Positions 27,720-36,226 are shown, counted from the stretch's first letter. The stretch: 64,000 nt of DNA from Bacteroidota bacterium (GCA_023387965.1 JAEWHE010000015.1:219547-283546); one strand, 5' to 3'. Program-made: numbers and translations. Notes: generated by a model not told the origin, from the letters alone.

Positions 27720-29021
27720 ATGAAAAAACTCGCATTATTTTTTGTGGCGCTTTCGCTGAATGTGTTTGGGCAATCCAATGACAAATTTGCTAAAATTGAT
27801 AGTTTGCTTACCTTTTTGTCGGCAAATGATAAATTTATGGGAGCCGTTGCCATTAGAGAAAACAACAATATAGTTTTTGAAAAAAATTATGGTTTTGCCG
27901 ATGTGGAAAAAAAATTTAAAGCCGATAAATCTTCGGTTTATAAAATAGGTTCTATTACCAAAACCTTTACGGCTACGATGATTCAACAATTGATTGATGA
28001 AAAAAAAATATCAGCCGAAACCAAGTTGTCCAAATTTTATCCCACGATTGAAAATTCCGAAAATATTTCAATCGAAAACCTGCTGAATCATTCCAGCGGA
28101 ATTTTTAGTTTGACGGATTTTCCCGATTATCCCGCTTTTGCGAAAGCACCAAAAACCCGTCAGGAATTGATGAAAAAAATCAAATCTGGCGAACCGCGTT
28201 TTCAACCCGGAACTCAAGCGGAATACAGTAATTCTAACTATATTATTTTGGGCTGGATTATTGAAGATTTGACTAAAAAATCTTTTGAAGAAAATTTAAA
28301 AACCCGAATTGTAAATCCGTTGAAATTGCAAAACACGAGTGTTGCTTCTGGGAAAAATACAGAGGTTTTCTCCTATCAAAATGAAGGAAAAGTTTGGAAA
28401 ATAGCGGATTACGAAGATATGTCAATTCCGGGTGGAGCTGGAAATATCGTTTCGACTCCCGCAGATTTGACGCAATTTGCCCATAAACTTTTTTCTGGAA
28501 ATTTGGTAAAACCCGAATCTTTGCAAGCCATGATGGATGTTGAAAAAGGTTTCGGAAGAGGCTTGATGATTATGCCTTTCGGTGAGAGAAAATTTTACGG
28601 ACACAACGGCGGAATTGAAAATTTCACTTCTACTTTAGGGTATTATCCAAAAGAAAAATTGGCGATTGCTTTGATTCAAAACGGGCAATCTTACCCAATG
28701 AACGATATTATTGTGGGCATCTTAAGTATTTATTACAAAATGCCGTATCGTTTCCCGAATTTGACTTCGGTAACCGTTGATGCTTCGGTTTTAAAGAAGT
28801 ATGAAGGTGTTTATTCTGATGCTAATTTTCCGATGAAAATTTTCATTAAAGAAGAAAATGGAGTGCTGATTTGCCAAGCAACTGGTCAGGATTCTTTTCC
28901 GTTGAATCCGTTGGCGGAAAATCGGTTTAACTTTGATCCTGCAGGTTTGGAATTGGTTTTTGAAGGGAATTTCATGACTATCATTCAGGGTGGAATGCAA
29001 ATGAAACTGAAGCGCGAGTAA
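27720..29021 (+). CDS. Exported serine hydrolase (class C beta-lactamase-like)
   Basis: The 433-residue protein has a signal peptide (MKKLALFFVALSLNVFGQ). Its serine beta-lactamase-like/DD-peptidase domain has the SxxK motif in GSITKTFTAT, the YxN motif in YSNSNYIILGW and HNGG in place of KTG. This set is typical of family S12 peptidases and esterases rather than true beta-lactamases. The C-terminal 80 residues form a small beta domain. Substrate is unknown. Confidence 0.92.
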   Translation: MKKLALFFVALSLNVFGQSNDKFAKIDSLLTFLSANDKFMGAVAIRENNNIVFEKNYGFADVEKKFKADKSSVYKIGSITKTFTATMIQQLIDEKKISAETKLSKFYPTIENSENISIENLLNHSSGIFSLTDFPDYPAFAKAPKTRQELMKKIKSGEPRFQPGTQAEYSNSNYIILGWIIEDLTKKSFEENLKTRIVNPLKLQNTSVASGKNTEVFSYQNEGKVWKIADYEDMSIPGGAGNIVSTPADLTQFAHKLFSGNLVKPESLQAMMDVEKGFGRGLMIMPFGERKFYGHNGGIENFTSTLGYYPKEKLAIALIQNGQSYPMNDIIVGILSIYYKMPYRFPNLTSVTVDASVLKKYEGVYSDANFPMKIFIKEENGVLICQATGQDSFPLNPLAENRFNFDPAGLELVFEGNFMTIIQGGMQMKLKRE

Positions 29022-29048
29022 ATTTTACGTAAGTGAAAATTTTAAAAT

Positions 29049-29087
29049 AAAAAAACCGCCAGTTCTGATTAGAATGGCGGTTTTTTA
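29049..29087. terminator. Bidirectional terminator between serine hydrolase and RNase G genes
   Basis: AAAACCGCCA and TGGCGGTTTT form the stem with flanking A and T runs, between two converging genes. Confidence 0.87.
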
Positions 29088-29116
29088 TTGGTTTAACCTG
29101 AAAATAATTTCCAGAT

Positions 29117-30661
29117 TTAATCTTTTATTTTATTACCGTTTTTGTCGTAAAAATGATATTCCAGAAACGTGTATGCGTCACGAGGAATTATTTTTACCCA
29201 TTTTTTATGCTCGAAAAACCATTTCGAACGCAAAGATGGAAATCCTTTGGTAATGTATGCTGCCACAAAAGGATGTGCATTGAGCACTAATTTTTTATGG
29301 CTTTTTAATAATCTTTCCACATCCGAAGAAATTTTGTCAACGATAAGAATTGGCGCTTCAATTTCACCATTTTCGTTGTTAGGGTCTTCTTCTCGTGTTT
29401 TAATATTTACTTCCGGCCTTACGCGTTGTCGCGTAATTTGCACTAACCCAAATTTACTTGGAGGAAGTATTTTATGTTTGGCTTTATCGTCGCTCATTTC
29501 CTCACGGAGAAAATCGTATAAAACTTTGCGATTTTCTGGATTAGACATGTCAATGAAATCTACCACAATAATTCCGCCCATATCACGAAGTCTGAGTTGT
29601 CGTGCAATTTCTGCAGCAGCAATTAAATTTACTTCGAGTGCGGTTTCTTCTTGATTAGAAGCTTTGTTGGAGCGGTTGCCGCTGTTAACGTCTATCACGT
29701 GCAGGGCTTCGGTATGTTCGATGATGAGGTAAGCACCTTTGCTCATTGAAACTGTTTTACCAAATGAGGTTTTGATTTGTCGTTCGATACTGTATTTTTC
29801 GAAGATTGGCGTGTCTTTCGACTGATAAAATTTTACGATTGATTGTTTGGATGGAGCAATTTCTTCCAAATAATCTTTTGTTTGTTGGTACAACTCTTCA
29901 TCATCTATATGAATCCCCGTAAAGGTGTCGTTAAATACGTCACGTAAAATAGAAGAAGCTCGATTAAGTTCTCCTAAAACTTTTGAGGGATGATGAGCAG
30001 TTGGTAATTTTTTACACATTGCAGTCCATCTGCTAAGCAGGTTCTGCAAATCTTTGTCTAGTTCGGCTACTTTTTTGCCTTCGGCTACTGTTCTTACAAT
30101 AACACCGAATCCTTTTGGTCTGATAGATTGTACTAATCTTTTCAGGCGTTCTTTTTCTTCTTTGGTTTCAATTTTTTGCGAAATGGAAACGCGTTCAGAA
30201 AATGGAACAAGTACTATAAAACGGCCTGCGAGAGAAAGCTCTGAGCTAATTCTAGGGCCTTTGGTGGAAATAGGTTCTTTTACCACTTGTACTAAAATAG
30301 ATTGATTGGCACTAATTACATCGGTAATTTGTCCGTCTTTATCTATTTCTTTTTCAAAAGGAAAATTTTTAAGGGAGAAATCTTTTAGTTTACCTGTGCT
30401 AACAAGTTTAATGAATTTTAATTGAGAAGTAAGGTTTGGACCCAAATCGTGATAATGTAAAAAAGCATCTTTTTCGAAGCCTACATTTACAAAAGCAGCA
30501 TTTAGTCCGGCAACGGGTTTGCGTATTTTTGCAATAAAAATATCACCCACCTGAAAATTGCTTTTTTCTTCTTCTTTATGTAATTCAACTAGTTTTCCAT
30601 CTTTTAATAAGGCAAAATCTACCGCATCCGAACCTGACCTGATGATCAGTTCTTTGTTCAC
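29117..30661 (-). CDS. rng: Ribonuclease E/G family protein (RNase G type)
   Basis: This 514-residue endoribonuclease is close in length to RNase G, without the long disordered tail of enterobacterial RNase E. The S1 domain is N-terminal (GDIFIAKIRKPVAGLNAAFVNVG region). The catalytic Mg2+ residues lie in HVIDVNSG and GIIVVDFIDM. The CPxC zinc-link that joins dimers in E. coli RNase E/G is absent, and the protein has a single cysteine elsewhere. A leader of about 250 nt separates it from the small basic protein gene upstream. Confidence 0.95.
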   Translation of the reverse strand: MNKELIIRSGSDAVDFALLKDGKLVELHKEEEKSNFQVGDIFIAKIRKPVAGLNAAFVNVGFEKDAFLHYHDLGPNLTSQLKFIKLVSTGKLKDFSLKNFPFEKEIDKDGQITDVISANQSILVQVVKEPISTKGPRISSELSLAGRFIVLVPFSERVSISQKIETKEEKERLKRLVQSIRPKGFGVIVRTVAEGKKVAELDKDLQNLLSRWTAMCKKLPTAHHPSKVLGELNRASSILRDVFNDTFTGIHIDDEELYQQTKDYLEEIAPSKQSIVKFYQSKDTPIFEKYSIERQIKTSFGKTVSMSKGAYLIIEHTEALHVIDVNSGNRSNKASNQEETALEVNLIAAAEIARQLRLRDMGGIIVVDFIDMSNPENRKVLYDFLREEMSDDKAKHKILPPSKFGLVQITRQRVRPEVNIKTREEDPNNENGEIEAPILIVDKISSDVERLLKSHKKLVLNAHPFVAAYITKGFPSLRSKWFFEHKKWVKIIPRDAYTFLEYHFYDKNGNKIKD

Positions 30662-30905
30662 ACTGTAAATTTTTATCCAAGGTGGTTGTAAGTTTTTTAG
30701 CGAAAGTTGTTAGAGAATCTCTCAACTAATTGCTTTTAACTCCCAACTAAACAAGGATGGATTAAACATTAATTAATAAGGTAAAGTTTTTTTTACCCGG
30801 TGGAAATTTTTGGTGTTGAAGTTATTTAAAACTTCAATAAATATTTCAAAAATTTCCGATGTCAATGAACTTTAAATGTTTCTTTAAAAAAAGAAAAAGT
30901 AGTGA
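30662..30905 (-). other. RNase G leader/intergenic region with several stem-loops
   Basis: There is no open frame here. Several short inverted repeats can fold: TTGAAGTT/AACTTCAA near 30812-30836, GGTAAA/TTTACC near 30780-30797 and GAGA/TCTC near 30713-30723. Hairpin-rich leaders are known for rne in E. coli, where the enzyme controls its own mRNA. A comparable role here is only a possibility. Confidence 0.35.
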
Positions 30906-30907
30906 GA

Positions 30908-31000
30908 CTACTTTTTCTTTTTGTGACGGTTAGCTCTCGCTCTTTTTTTACGTTTGTGCGTTGCTACCTTATGTCTTTTTCTTTTTTTACCACTTGGCAT
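30908..31000 (-). CDS. 30-residue highly basic protein, probably ribosome-associated
   Basis: The frame encodes MPSGKKRKRHKVATHKRKKR followed by ARANRHKKKK and a stop. Twenty-one of 30 residues are Lys, Arg or His. It is too short for routine gene finding. I recall near-identical short proteins beginning MPSGKKRKRHK in other Bacteroidota, which supports a real gene. Size and charge resemble small ribosomal proteins such as bTHX, but the sequence is not the Thermus bTHX form, so the ribosome link is inference. It lies just downstream of HU on the same strand. Confidence 0.8.
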   Translation of the reverse strand: MPSGKKRKRHKVATHKRKKRARANRHKKKK

Positions 31001-31025
31001 AATACAAGATTTTAGTGATTAATAA

Positions 31026-31322
31026 TTAGTTTACTTTTGCTTCAGTATTCGTTTTAACTCCTTCTACAAACACTTTTGCAGGTTTAAATGCAGGAATGTT
31101 GTGAGCAGGAATTTTAATTGTAGTATTTTTAGAAATATTTCTACCAGTTTTCTCAGCTCTGGTTTTAATGATGAAACTTCCGAAACCTCTCAAGTAAACG
31201 TTGTCACCTGTTTCCAAAGAGTTTTTAACCTCGTCCATGAATGATTCCACTGTTGCCTGAACATCACCTTTTTCAAGGCCTAATTTTTCAGAAATTTTAG
31301 CAACGATATCTGCTTTCGTCAT
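31026..31322 (-). CDS. HU-family DNA-binding protein
   Basis: The 98-residue HU/IHF-type nucleoid protein has the family order: MTKADIVAKISEKLGL, helical dimerisation region, RGFGSFIIKTRAEKTGRN and the DNA-clamping arm with IPAHNIPAFKPAKVF. The conserved arm-tip proline is present. It has a well-formed promoter and is divergent from mutY. Confidence 0.96.
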   Translation of the reverse strand: MTKADIVAKISEKLGLEKGDVQATVESFMDEVKNSLETGDNVYLRGFGSFIIKTRAEKTGRNISKNTTIKIPAHNIPAFKPAKVFVEGVKTNTEAKVN

Positions 31323-31364
31323 TTTCTTTCGTATTTAATTTTAATGTGTAATTTTTTGAGTGTG

Positions 31365-31396
31365 CAAATATATGAATTAAAAAAACAATATTTCAA
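31365..31396 (-). promoter_or_regulatory. Promoter of the HU gene
   Basis: On the minus strand TTG (31394-31396) and TATATTTG (31365-31372) are 21 nt apart, a full Bacteroidota promoter. The HU ATG is 42 nt downstream. Confidence 0.75.
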
Positions 31397-31402
31397 CCTT
31401 AA

Positions 31403-31438
31403 TTGATTAAAATTTAATAACATAAACTTTTACTTTTG
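31403..31438 (+). promoter_or_regulatory. Promoter of the mutY-ssb-gldD unit
   Basis: TACTTTTG at 31431-31438 lies 17 nt before the mutY ATG. A TTG at 31403-31405 is 25 nt upstream, slightly far for an ideal -33. Confidence 0.55.
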
Positions 31439-31455
31439 TAAATCAATTTTTTCCC

Positions 31456-32505
31456 ATGAATTTTTCTAATGTGCTAATCCAGTGGTATTTGCAAAATAAA
31501 CGCGATTTACCTTGGAGAAACACCACTAATCCATATCTTATTTGGCTCTCAGAAATCATCTTGCAACAAACGCGAGTAGCCCAAGGTTTGCCTTATTTTT
31601 TGGCTTTCGCCGAAAATTTCCCAACCGTTTTTGATTTGGCTTCCGCCGAAGAAGAAAAAGTACTCAAACTCTGGCAAGGCTTAGGATATTATTCACGTGC
31701 CAGAAATTTACACCAAGCCGCAAAATTTATCGCTCAAGATTTAAACGGAAATTTCCCAACAAACTACAAAGATTTGCTTCAATTAAAAGGTGTTGGCGAA
31801 TATACCGCTGCTGCAATTGCGTCTTTTAGTTACAATGAAGTCGTTCCTGTAGTTGACGGAAATGTTTTTAGAGTATTGGCTCGCTTTTTTGACATCGAAA
31901 CTGATATTTCCCAACCGAAAACCAAAAAAGAATTTACTGAACTCGCCAATTTACTCATCCCAAAAGACAATCCTGCCATTTTCAACCAAGCCATTATGGA
32001 ATTTGGGGCCCTTCAATGTGTGCCAAAAAATCCGGATTGTCATAATTGTCCGCTTCAATCTGGTTGTTTGGCTTTCGCCAAAAATAAAATCGAACAACTT
32101 CCGGTAAAATCAAAAAAAATAAAACCTAAATCCCGCTACTTTAATTATTTGGTTTTTGAAGATGATTTAAAAAACACCGTCATCCAAAAAAGAACCGGAA
32201 AGGGAATTTGGCAAAATCTCTACGAATTTCCGCTATTGGAACTCGAAAACCTCGAAAATGATTTGCATATAGTTGATGAAATTCGTAAAAGATTTGGTTC
32301 AGAATATGAAATTGAGAGTGTAATTCCGTTAAATATAACTCCTATTTTGCATAAATTGACACATCAGTCACTATATATAAAATTTTTTAAAGTTGAAGTA
32401 AATGGGGTGATTTCTAACGCAATAAATTGGGAATCAATAGATTTATATCCGTTTCCTGTGATAATTTTCAATTTTCTCCAAAAAAAAGAGCAATATTATT
32501 TTTAG
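31456..32505 (+). CDS. mutY: A/G-specific adenine glycosylase MutY
   Basis: MutY removes adenine mispaired with 8-oxoguanine. The 349-residue protein has the Gln-rich start region LPWRNTTNPYLIWLSEIILQ, a helix-hairpin-helix LKGVGEYTAAAIASF and the catalytic Asp in VVDGNVFRVLAR. Its [4Fe-4S] ligands are C-x6-C-x2-C-x5-C (CVPKNPDCHNCPLQSGC). The C-terminal NUDIX-like domain (about 225-349) recognises the oxidised base. It opens the mutY-ssb-gldD cluster, an order known from Flavobacterium. Confidence 0.97.
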   Translation: MNFSNVLIQWYLQNKRDLPWRNTTNPYLIWLSEIILQQTRVAQGLPYFLAFAENFPTVFDLASAEEEKVLKLWQGLGYYSRARNLHQAAKFIAQDLNGNFPTNYKDLLQLKGVGEYTAAAIASFSYNEVVPVVDGNVFRVLARFFDIETDISQPKTKKEFTELANLLIPKDNPAIFNQAIMEFGALQCVPKNPDCHNCPLQSGCLAFAKNKIEQLPVKSKKIKPKSRYFNYLVFEDDLKNTVIQKRTGKGIWQNLYEFPLLELENLENDLHIVDEIRKRFGSEYEIESVIPLNITPILHKLTHQSLYIKFFKVEVNGVISNAINWESIDLYPFPVIIFNFLQKKEQYYF

Positions 32506-32520
32506 GTTCGGTAAAATTAC

Positions 32521-32528
32521 TAAATTTG
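32521..32528 (+). promoter_or_regulatory. -7 element upstream of ssb
   Basis: TAAATTTG lies 37 nt before the ssb ATG in the 60-bp gap after mutY, suggesting an internal promoter for ssb-gldD. No TTG at the -33 position. Confidence 0.45.
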
Positions 32529-32565
32529 AAGGTTTACTAATTTTCCCACGAAAGAATTAAAAAAG

Positions 32566-32991
32566 ATGAACGGTACATTAAACAAAGTGATTTTAATAGG
32601 ACATTTAGGCGATGACGTAAAAATGCACTATTTCGACGGTGGAAACTGCATTGGCAGATTTCCTTTGGCTACAAACGAAATTTATATCAACAAGCAAACA
32701 AACGAAAAGATTGCTTCAACAGAATGGCACAATCTGGTGGTGCGAAATAAAGCAGCTGAAATTTGCGAGAAATATCTTTCAAAAGGAGATAAAATTTACG
32801 TTGAAGGTAGAATAAAATCCCGTCAATGGCAAACAGATGAAGGTATTACCAAATATACTACAGAAATTCAGGTAACAGAATTTACTTTCCTTCAAACTAA
32901 AAAAGAAATTGACCAAGGAAAACAAGGTTCTTCGGTAGATGTGAAAACAGCACATTACGATTCGTCTCAAAACAACGACGATAATTATTAA
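32566..32991 (+). CDS. ssb: Single-stranded DNA-binding protein without the usual acidic tip
   Basis: The 141-residue protein has the OB-fold of SSB: NKVILIGHLGDDVKMHYFDG, STEWHNLVVRNKAAEICEKY, LSKGDKIYVEGRIKSRQW and the closing strand TTEIQVTEFTFL. The linker is short and the protein ends in SSQNNDDNY rather than DDDIPF or a variant of it. That tail normally recruits repair and replication proteins, so this copy may be specialised and a second SSB may exist elsewhere. Its stop is 1 nt from the gldD start, implying co-translation. Confidence 0.95.
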   Translation: MNGTLNKVILIGHLGDDVKMHYFDGGNCIGRFPLATNEIYINKQTNEKIASTEWHNLVVRNKAAEICEKYLSKGDKIYVEGRIKSRQWQTDEGITKYTTEIQVTEFTFLQTKKEIDQGKQGSSVDVKTAHYDSSQNNDDNY

Positions 32992-32992
32992 A

Positions 32993-33550
32993 ATGTTTCG
33001 CAAAAAAATCTTCGTATTACCATTATTGGCAACTGCGTTTTTTTCTTGTAAAGATGACGCGATTCCTAAACCTGCCGGACATTTACGGCTCGAATATCCT
33101 GTTGCCGAGTACGAAAAATTTGACGAAAATTGTCCGTTTACATTTGAGCGAAACGCAATTTCGGTTGTCAATAATAAAGGAAATTGTGACTTCACCATCA
33201 ATTATCCAAAGATGAAAGCCACGATTTATTTGACCTACAAACCCATCACCGGAAATGTTCAAACGCATCTTCTCGATGCGCAACAATTAACCTATAAACA
33301 TACGGTTAAAGCGGATGATATTGTGGAGCAACCTTTCGTAAATCCGGATGATAAAGTTTATGGAATGATGTATCGCGTTGGCGGAAATGCGGCAACAAAC
33401 GCCTTGTTTTATGCAACTGATAGTACGAAACATTTTATAAACGGCTCGGTTTATTTTTATGCAAAACCAAATTTCGATTCCATTTTGCCTGCTGCAAATT
33501 ACATGCGGGAAGACATGAGAAAACTAATGGAAACATTAAGATGGAAATAA
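32993..33550 (+). CDS. gldD: Gliding motility lipoprotein GldD
   Basis: GldD is a lipoprotein required for gliding and T9SS function in Flavobacterium. The 185-residue protein has a lipoprotein signal (LLATAFFSC, with the Cys at about residue 19). The body has the family pattern PKPAGHLRLEYP, YKHTVKADDIVEQPF, MMYRVGGNAATNALFYATDST and MREDMRKLMETLRWK. It follows ssb directly. As I recall, in Flavobacterium johnsoniae a CBS-domain gene gldE sits between them; it is missing here. Confidence 0.95.
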   Translation: MFRKKIFVLPLLATAFFSCKDDAIPKPAGHLRLEYPVAEYEKFDENCPFTFERNAISVVNNKGNCDFTINYPKMKATIYLTYKPITGNVQTHLLDAQQLTYKHTVKADDIVEQPFVNPDDKVYGMMYRVGGNAATNALFYATDSTKHFINGSVYFYAKPNFDSILPAANYMREDMRKLMETLRWK

Positions 33551-33581
33551 AAAAAAAGAGAACAATTTGTTCTCTTTTTTT
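33550..33581. terminator. Bidirectional terminator between gldD and the HMA lipoprotein gene
   Basis: AGAGAACA and TGTTCTCT form the stem with a 3-nt loop and long A and T flanks, between converging genes. Confidence 0.85.
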
Positions 33582-33597
33582 ATGGTTTTTTCGGTGA

Positions 33598-34152
33598 CTA
33601 CGTTGTTTTAGGTTTTTTCTCGTCAGTACCACAAGATTTTTTTCCTGCACAACATCCGCCTTTTGCTTCCGCACCTTTATCTTCATGGCAAGACGCCGCT
33701 TTATCAGCAGATTTTTTGTTAGCTTTTTTATTTTTTTTCTTCTCTTTTTCTTTATAAACCATTGCTTTTTCGTCAGACGAACGCATTTCGGTAACTTTAT
33801 AAGTATCGCCACCAGCAACAGCTTCTACAGTTTCGCGAAGCGTTTCGGGAGTTTGTTTAGCAGCGTCAAATTCAACGTTAGCAGATTTAGTTTCAAAATC
33901 TACAGTAGCTTTTTGTACACCATTAAGAGAAGCTAGTTTTTTCTCAATTGTTTTGGCACAACCCATTGCGCAAGTCATTCCGTCAATTTTAAACGAAGCC
34001 GTTTCAAGATTTGCGGCCGTTACGTTTGAGGTATCGGCAGCAGTTGTATCTACGGGAATTCCTTCAGGCGTTTCTGTTTTTACTTCGTTTTTGCAACTTA
34101 CGAACATCATTCCGCAAAGCGCTAAAGCAAATAAAGATTTCGATAATTTCAT
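33598..34152 (-). CDS. Heavy-metal-associated (HMA) domain lipoprotein with Cys-rich tail
   Basis: From the ATG at 34152 (the longer frame begins with TTG) the protein has 184 residues. A lipoprotein signal (ALCGMMFVSC) is followed by a Thr/Ala-rich linker and one HMA domain (about 50-118). Its metal motif is GMTCAMGCAKTI, that is MTCxxxC rather than MTCxxC. A Lys-rich charged stretch follows, then a tail with five cysteines and one histidine (SCHEDKG, GGCCAGKKSC). Two possible metal sites in one surface lipoprotein suggest a periplasmic metal chaperone or buffer, probably for copper (inference). Confidence 0.9.
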   Translation of the reverse strand: MKLSKSLFALALCGMMFVSCKNEVKTETPEGIPVDTTAADTSNVTAANLETASFKIDGMTCAMGCAKTIEKKLASLNGVQKATVDFETKSANVEFDAAKQTPETLRETVEAVAGGDTYKVTEMRSSDEKAMVYKEKEKKKNKKANKKSADKAASCHEDKGAEAKGGCCAGKKSCGTDEKKPKTT

Positions 34153-34269
34153 AATATTCAAGTAATTAAAAATTTTTGTCTAACAATTCAATTGCAAATT
34201 TATATAAAAAAGAATTGAATGACGAATGTTAAAAGTGATTTCCAAACAGAAAATTTGCTGAAAATGTCA

Positions 34270-34298
34270 TTGCGGTGCAGTGGAAAAAATTATTTTTG
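34270..34298 (+). promoter_or_regulatory. Promoter of the DUF3857 operon
   Basis: TTG (34270-34272) and TATTTTTG (34291-34298) are 18 nt apart, matching the consensus. The ATG is 20 nt downstream. Confidence 0.75.
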
Positions 34299-34318
34299 TA
34301 AAAATTTAACTTTCTTTT

Positions 34319-36208
34319 ATGAAAAAATTAATCACATTTTGCCTGTTTTTTTCAGGATTTACAATGTCAGCTCAGATTAATTTTCAAGCTGAAATCCCAC
34401 AAGGCTTAAAAGACGGCACAAATGCTTGTGTTCGCTTGGAGGAAGTTTTTATCGATATTACTTCGACCAAAAACATGAATGTCAAAACTACCAGAGTCGT
34501 TACGGTATTTAATGAAGCGGGGCTTGACCTGATTGGTGCGGCGGAATTTTACGACAAGTCCACCAGAATAAAATCGATGGAAGCTTTGATTTACAACGCT
34601 TCTGGCTCGGAAATTAAAAAAATAAAAAGAAAAGATTTTCGAGAAACATCTGTTTCCGAAGGGTCGATTATTACAGACAATAAGGCAGTTTTTTTAGATT
34701 ATACTCCCATAAGTTATCCATTTACGGTTGTATTTACGAGCGAACTTGCTACTTCAAATACCGCATTTATTCCGGCTTGGTCGCCTGTAAAAAATTATTT
34801 TGAAAGTATCGAAAAATCGAAAATCACGATAACTGCTTCGCCTGAATTAGGATTTAAGTATAAGGCTTTTAATACCGATGGCGTTGCCAAATCGCAAGAA
34901 ATCCCGAATGGCGTTACGTTTTCATTAGAAAATTTTGGAGCGATAAAAAGGGAAGAATATTCGCCTTATTTGAGAAATTTTTCCCCGAGTGTACTTTTTG
35001 GACTTTCAACATTTAACTTAGAAGGAGTTGATGGTACTGCCGCTTCATGGGAAGAATTTGGAAAATGGATGTACAATAGTCTGATCGAAGGTACAGATGA
35101 GCTAACGGTTGACACGCAATTGAAAATCAAAAAGTTGGTTGGAGATGAAAAAGATCCGGTTAAAATTGCAAAAATTGTGTACGATTTTGTTCAGTCGAAA
35201 ACCCGATATATCAGTATTCAATTAGGAATTGGCGGTTGGAAACCAATGCTCGCCAAAGATGTTGATCGTTTAGGCTATGGTGATTGCAAGGCTTTGAGTA
35301 ATTATACGCGTGCGCTTTTAAAAACTGTTGGCGTTCCTTCTTATTACACGGTAATCTATGCCGGACAAAGAAGGGATTTGCAGGAAAATTTTGTTTCCAT
35401 GCAAGGCAATCACGCGATTTTGGCTTTGCCTGTAAAAGATAAAATTTATTGGTTAGAATGTACCAGCCAAACCAATCCTTTTGGTTACCAAGGTTCGTTC
35501 ACTGACAACAGATTGGCACTTTTAGTAAAACCCGATGGCGGACAAATTGTAAGAACCCATGATTACGTTGCTATGGAAAATACGCAAATATCCACGGGAA
35601 ATTTCAGCGTTTCCCCGGAAGGAAATTTTGCGGGACAAGTAAATATAAAATCTCGAGGAACGCAATACGATAACAAGGCTGGTAACGAGCTAAAAAGCAA
35701 TGACGATGTAATGCGTTTCTACAAAAATTATTTTAGTAATATCAACAATTTAAAAATCCAAAAAACCAACCTCGTTAATAATAAAAATGAGGTAGAATAC
35801 ATGGAAGACCTTCACATAGAGGCTGTAAAATATGCCGATAATGTTGGCGGCAGAATGTTGATTCCAGTAAATGCTTTTAATAAGATGAGAGAAATTCCGC
35901 AACGATATAGAAGCCGAAATAATCCATTTGAATTATCCCGTGGATTTAAAGATTACGATGAAATTACCATCGAAATTCCGGAAGGTTATACTGTGGAAGC
36001 GAAGCCGGATAATGTTGATCTTAATGAGAATTTCGGGCAATACAAAACCGAATTTAATTTAGTGAGTCCAACTAAAATGGTTTACAAGCGTACGTATGTA
36101 TCTAACGCTGGTGCTTATGAAAAAAGTGAGTACGAGAATTTTAGAAAATTCCGTGAGCAAATTGCTCGCAATGACAATGCCAAAATTGTTTTGATTAAAA
36201 ACCAATAA
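34319..36208 (+). CDS. DUF3857/transglutaminase-like exported protein
   Basis: The 629-residue protein has a signal peptide (about 1-19, MKKLITFCLFFSGFTMSAQ), an N-terminal DUF3857 beta domain and a central transglutaminase-like domain. The Cys is in GYGDCKALSNYTRALLKTVG and the His in MQGNHAILALP, as in papain-like transglutaminase folds. The C-terminal third is beta-rich (DUF3858-like). It is the first of a pair of such genes. Substrate is unknown. Confidence 0.88.
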   Translation: MKKLITFCLFFSGFTMSAQINFQAEIPQGLKDGTNACVRLEEVFIDITSTKNMNVKTTRVVTVFNEAGLDLIGAAEFYDKSTRIKSMEALIYNASGSEIKKIKRKDFRETSVSEGSIITDNKAVFLDYTPISYPFTVVFTSELATSNTAFIPAWSPVKNYFESIEKSKITITASPELGFKYKAFNTDGVAKSQEIPNGVTFSLENFGAIKREEYSPYLRNFSPSVLFGLSTFNLEGVDGTAASWEEFGKWMYNSLIEGTDELTVDTQLKIKKLVGDEKDPVKIAKIVYDFVQSKTRYISIQLGIGGWKPMLAKDVDRLGYGDCKALSNYTRALLKTVGVPSYYTVIYAGQRRDLQENFVSMQGNHAILALPVKDKIYWLECTSQTNPFGYQGSFTDNRLALLVKPDGGQIVRTHDYVAMENTQISTGNFSVSPEGNFAGQVNIKSRGTQYDNKAGNELKSNDDVMRFYKNYFSNINNLKIQKTNLVNNKNEVEYMEDLHIEAVKYADNVGGRMLIPVNAFNKMREIPQRYRSRNNPFELSRGFKDYDEITIEIPEGYTVEAKPDNVDLNENFGQYKTEFNLVSPTKMVYKRTYVSNAGAYEKSEYENFRKFREQIARNDNAKIVLIKNQ

Positions 36209-36226
36209 ATACAAAACCAATACAAC

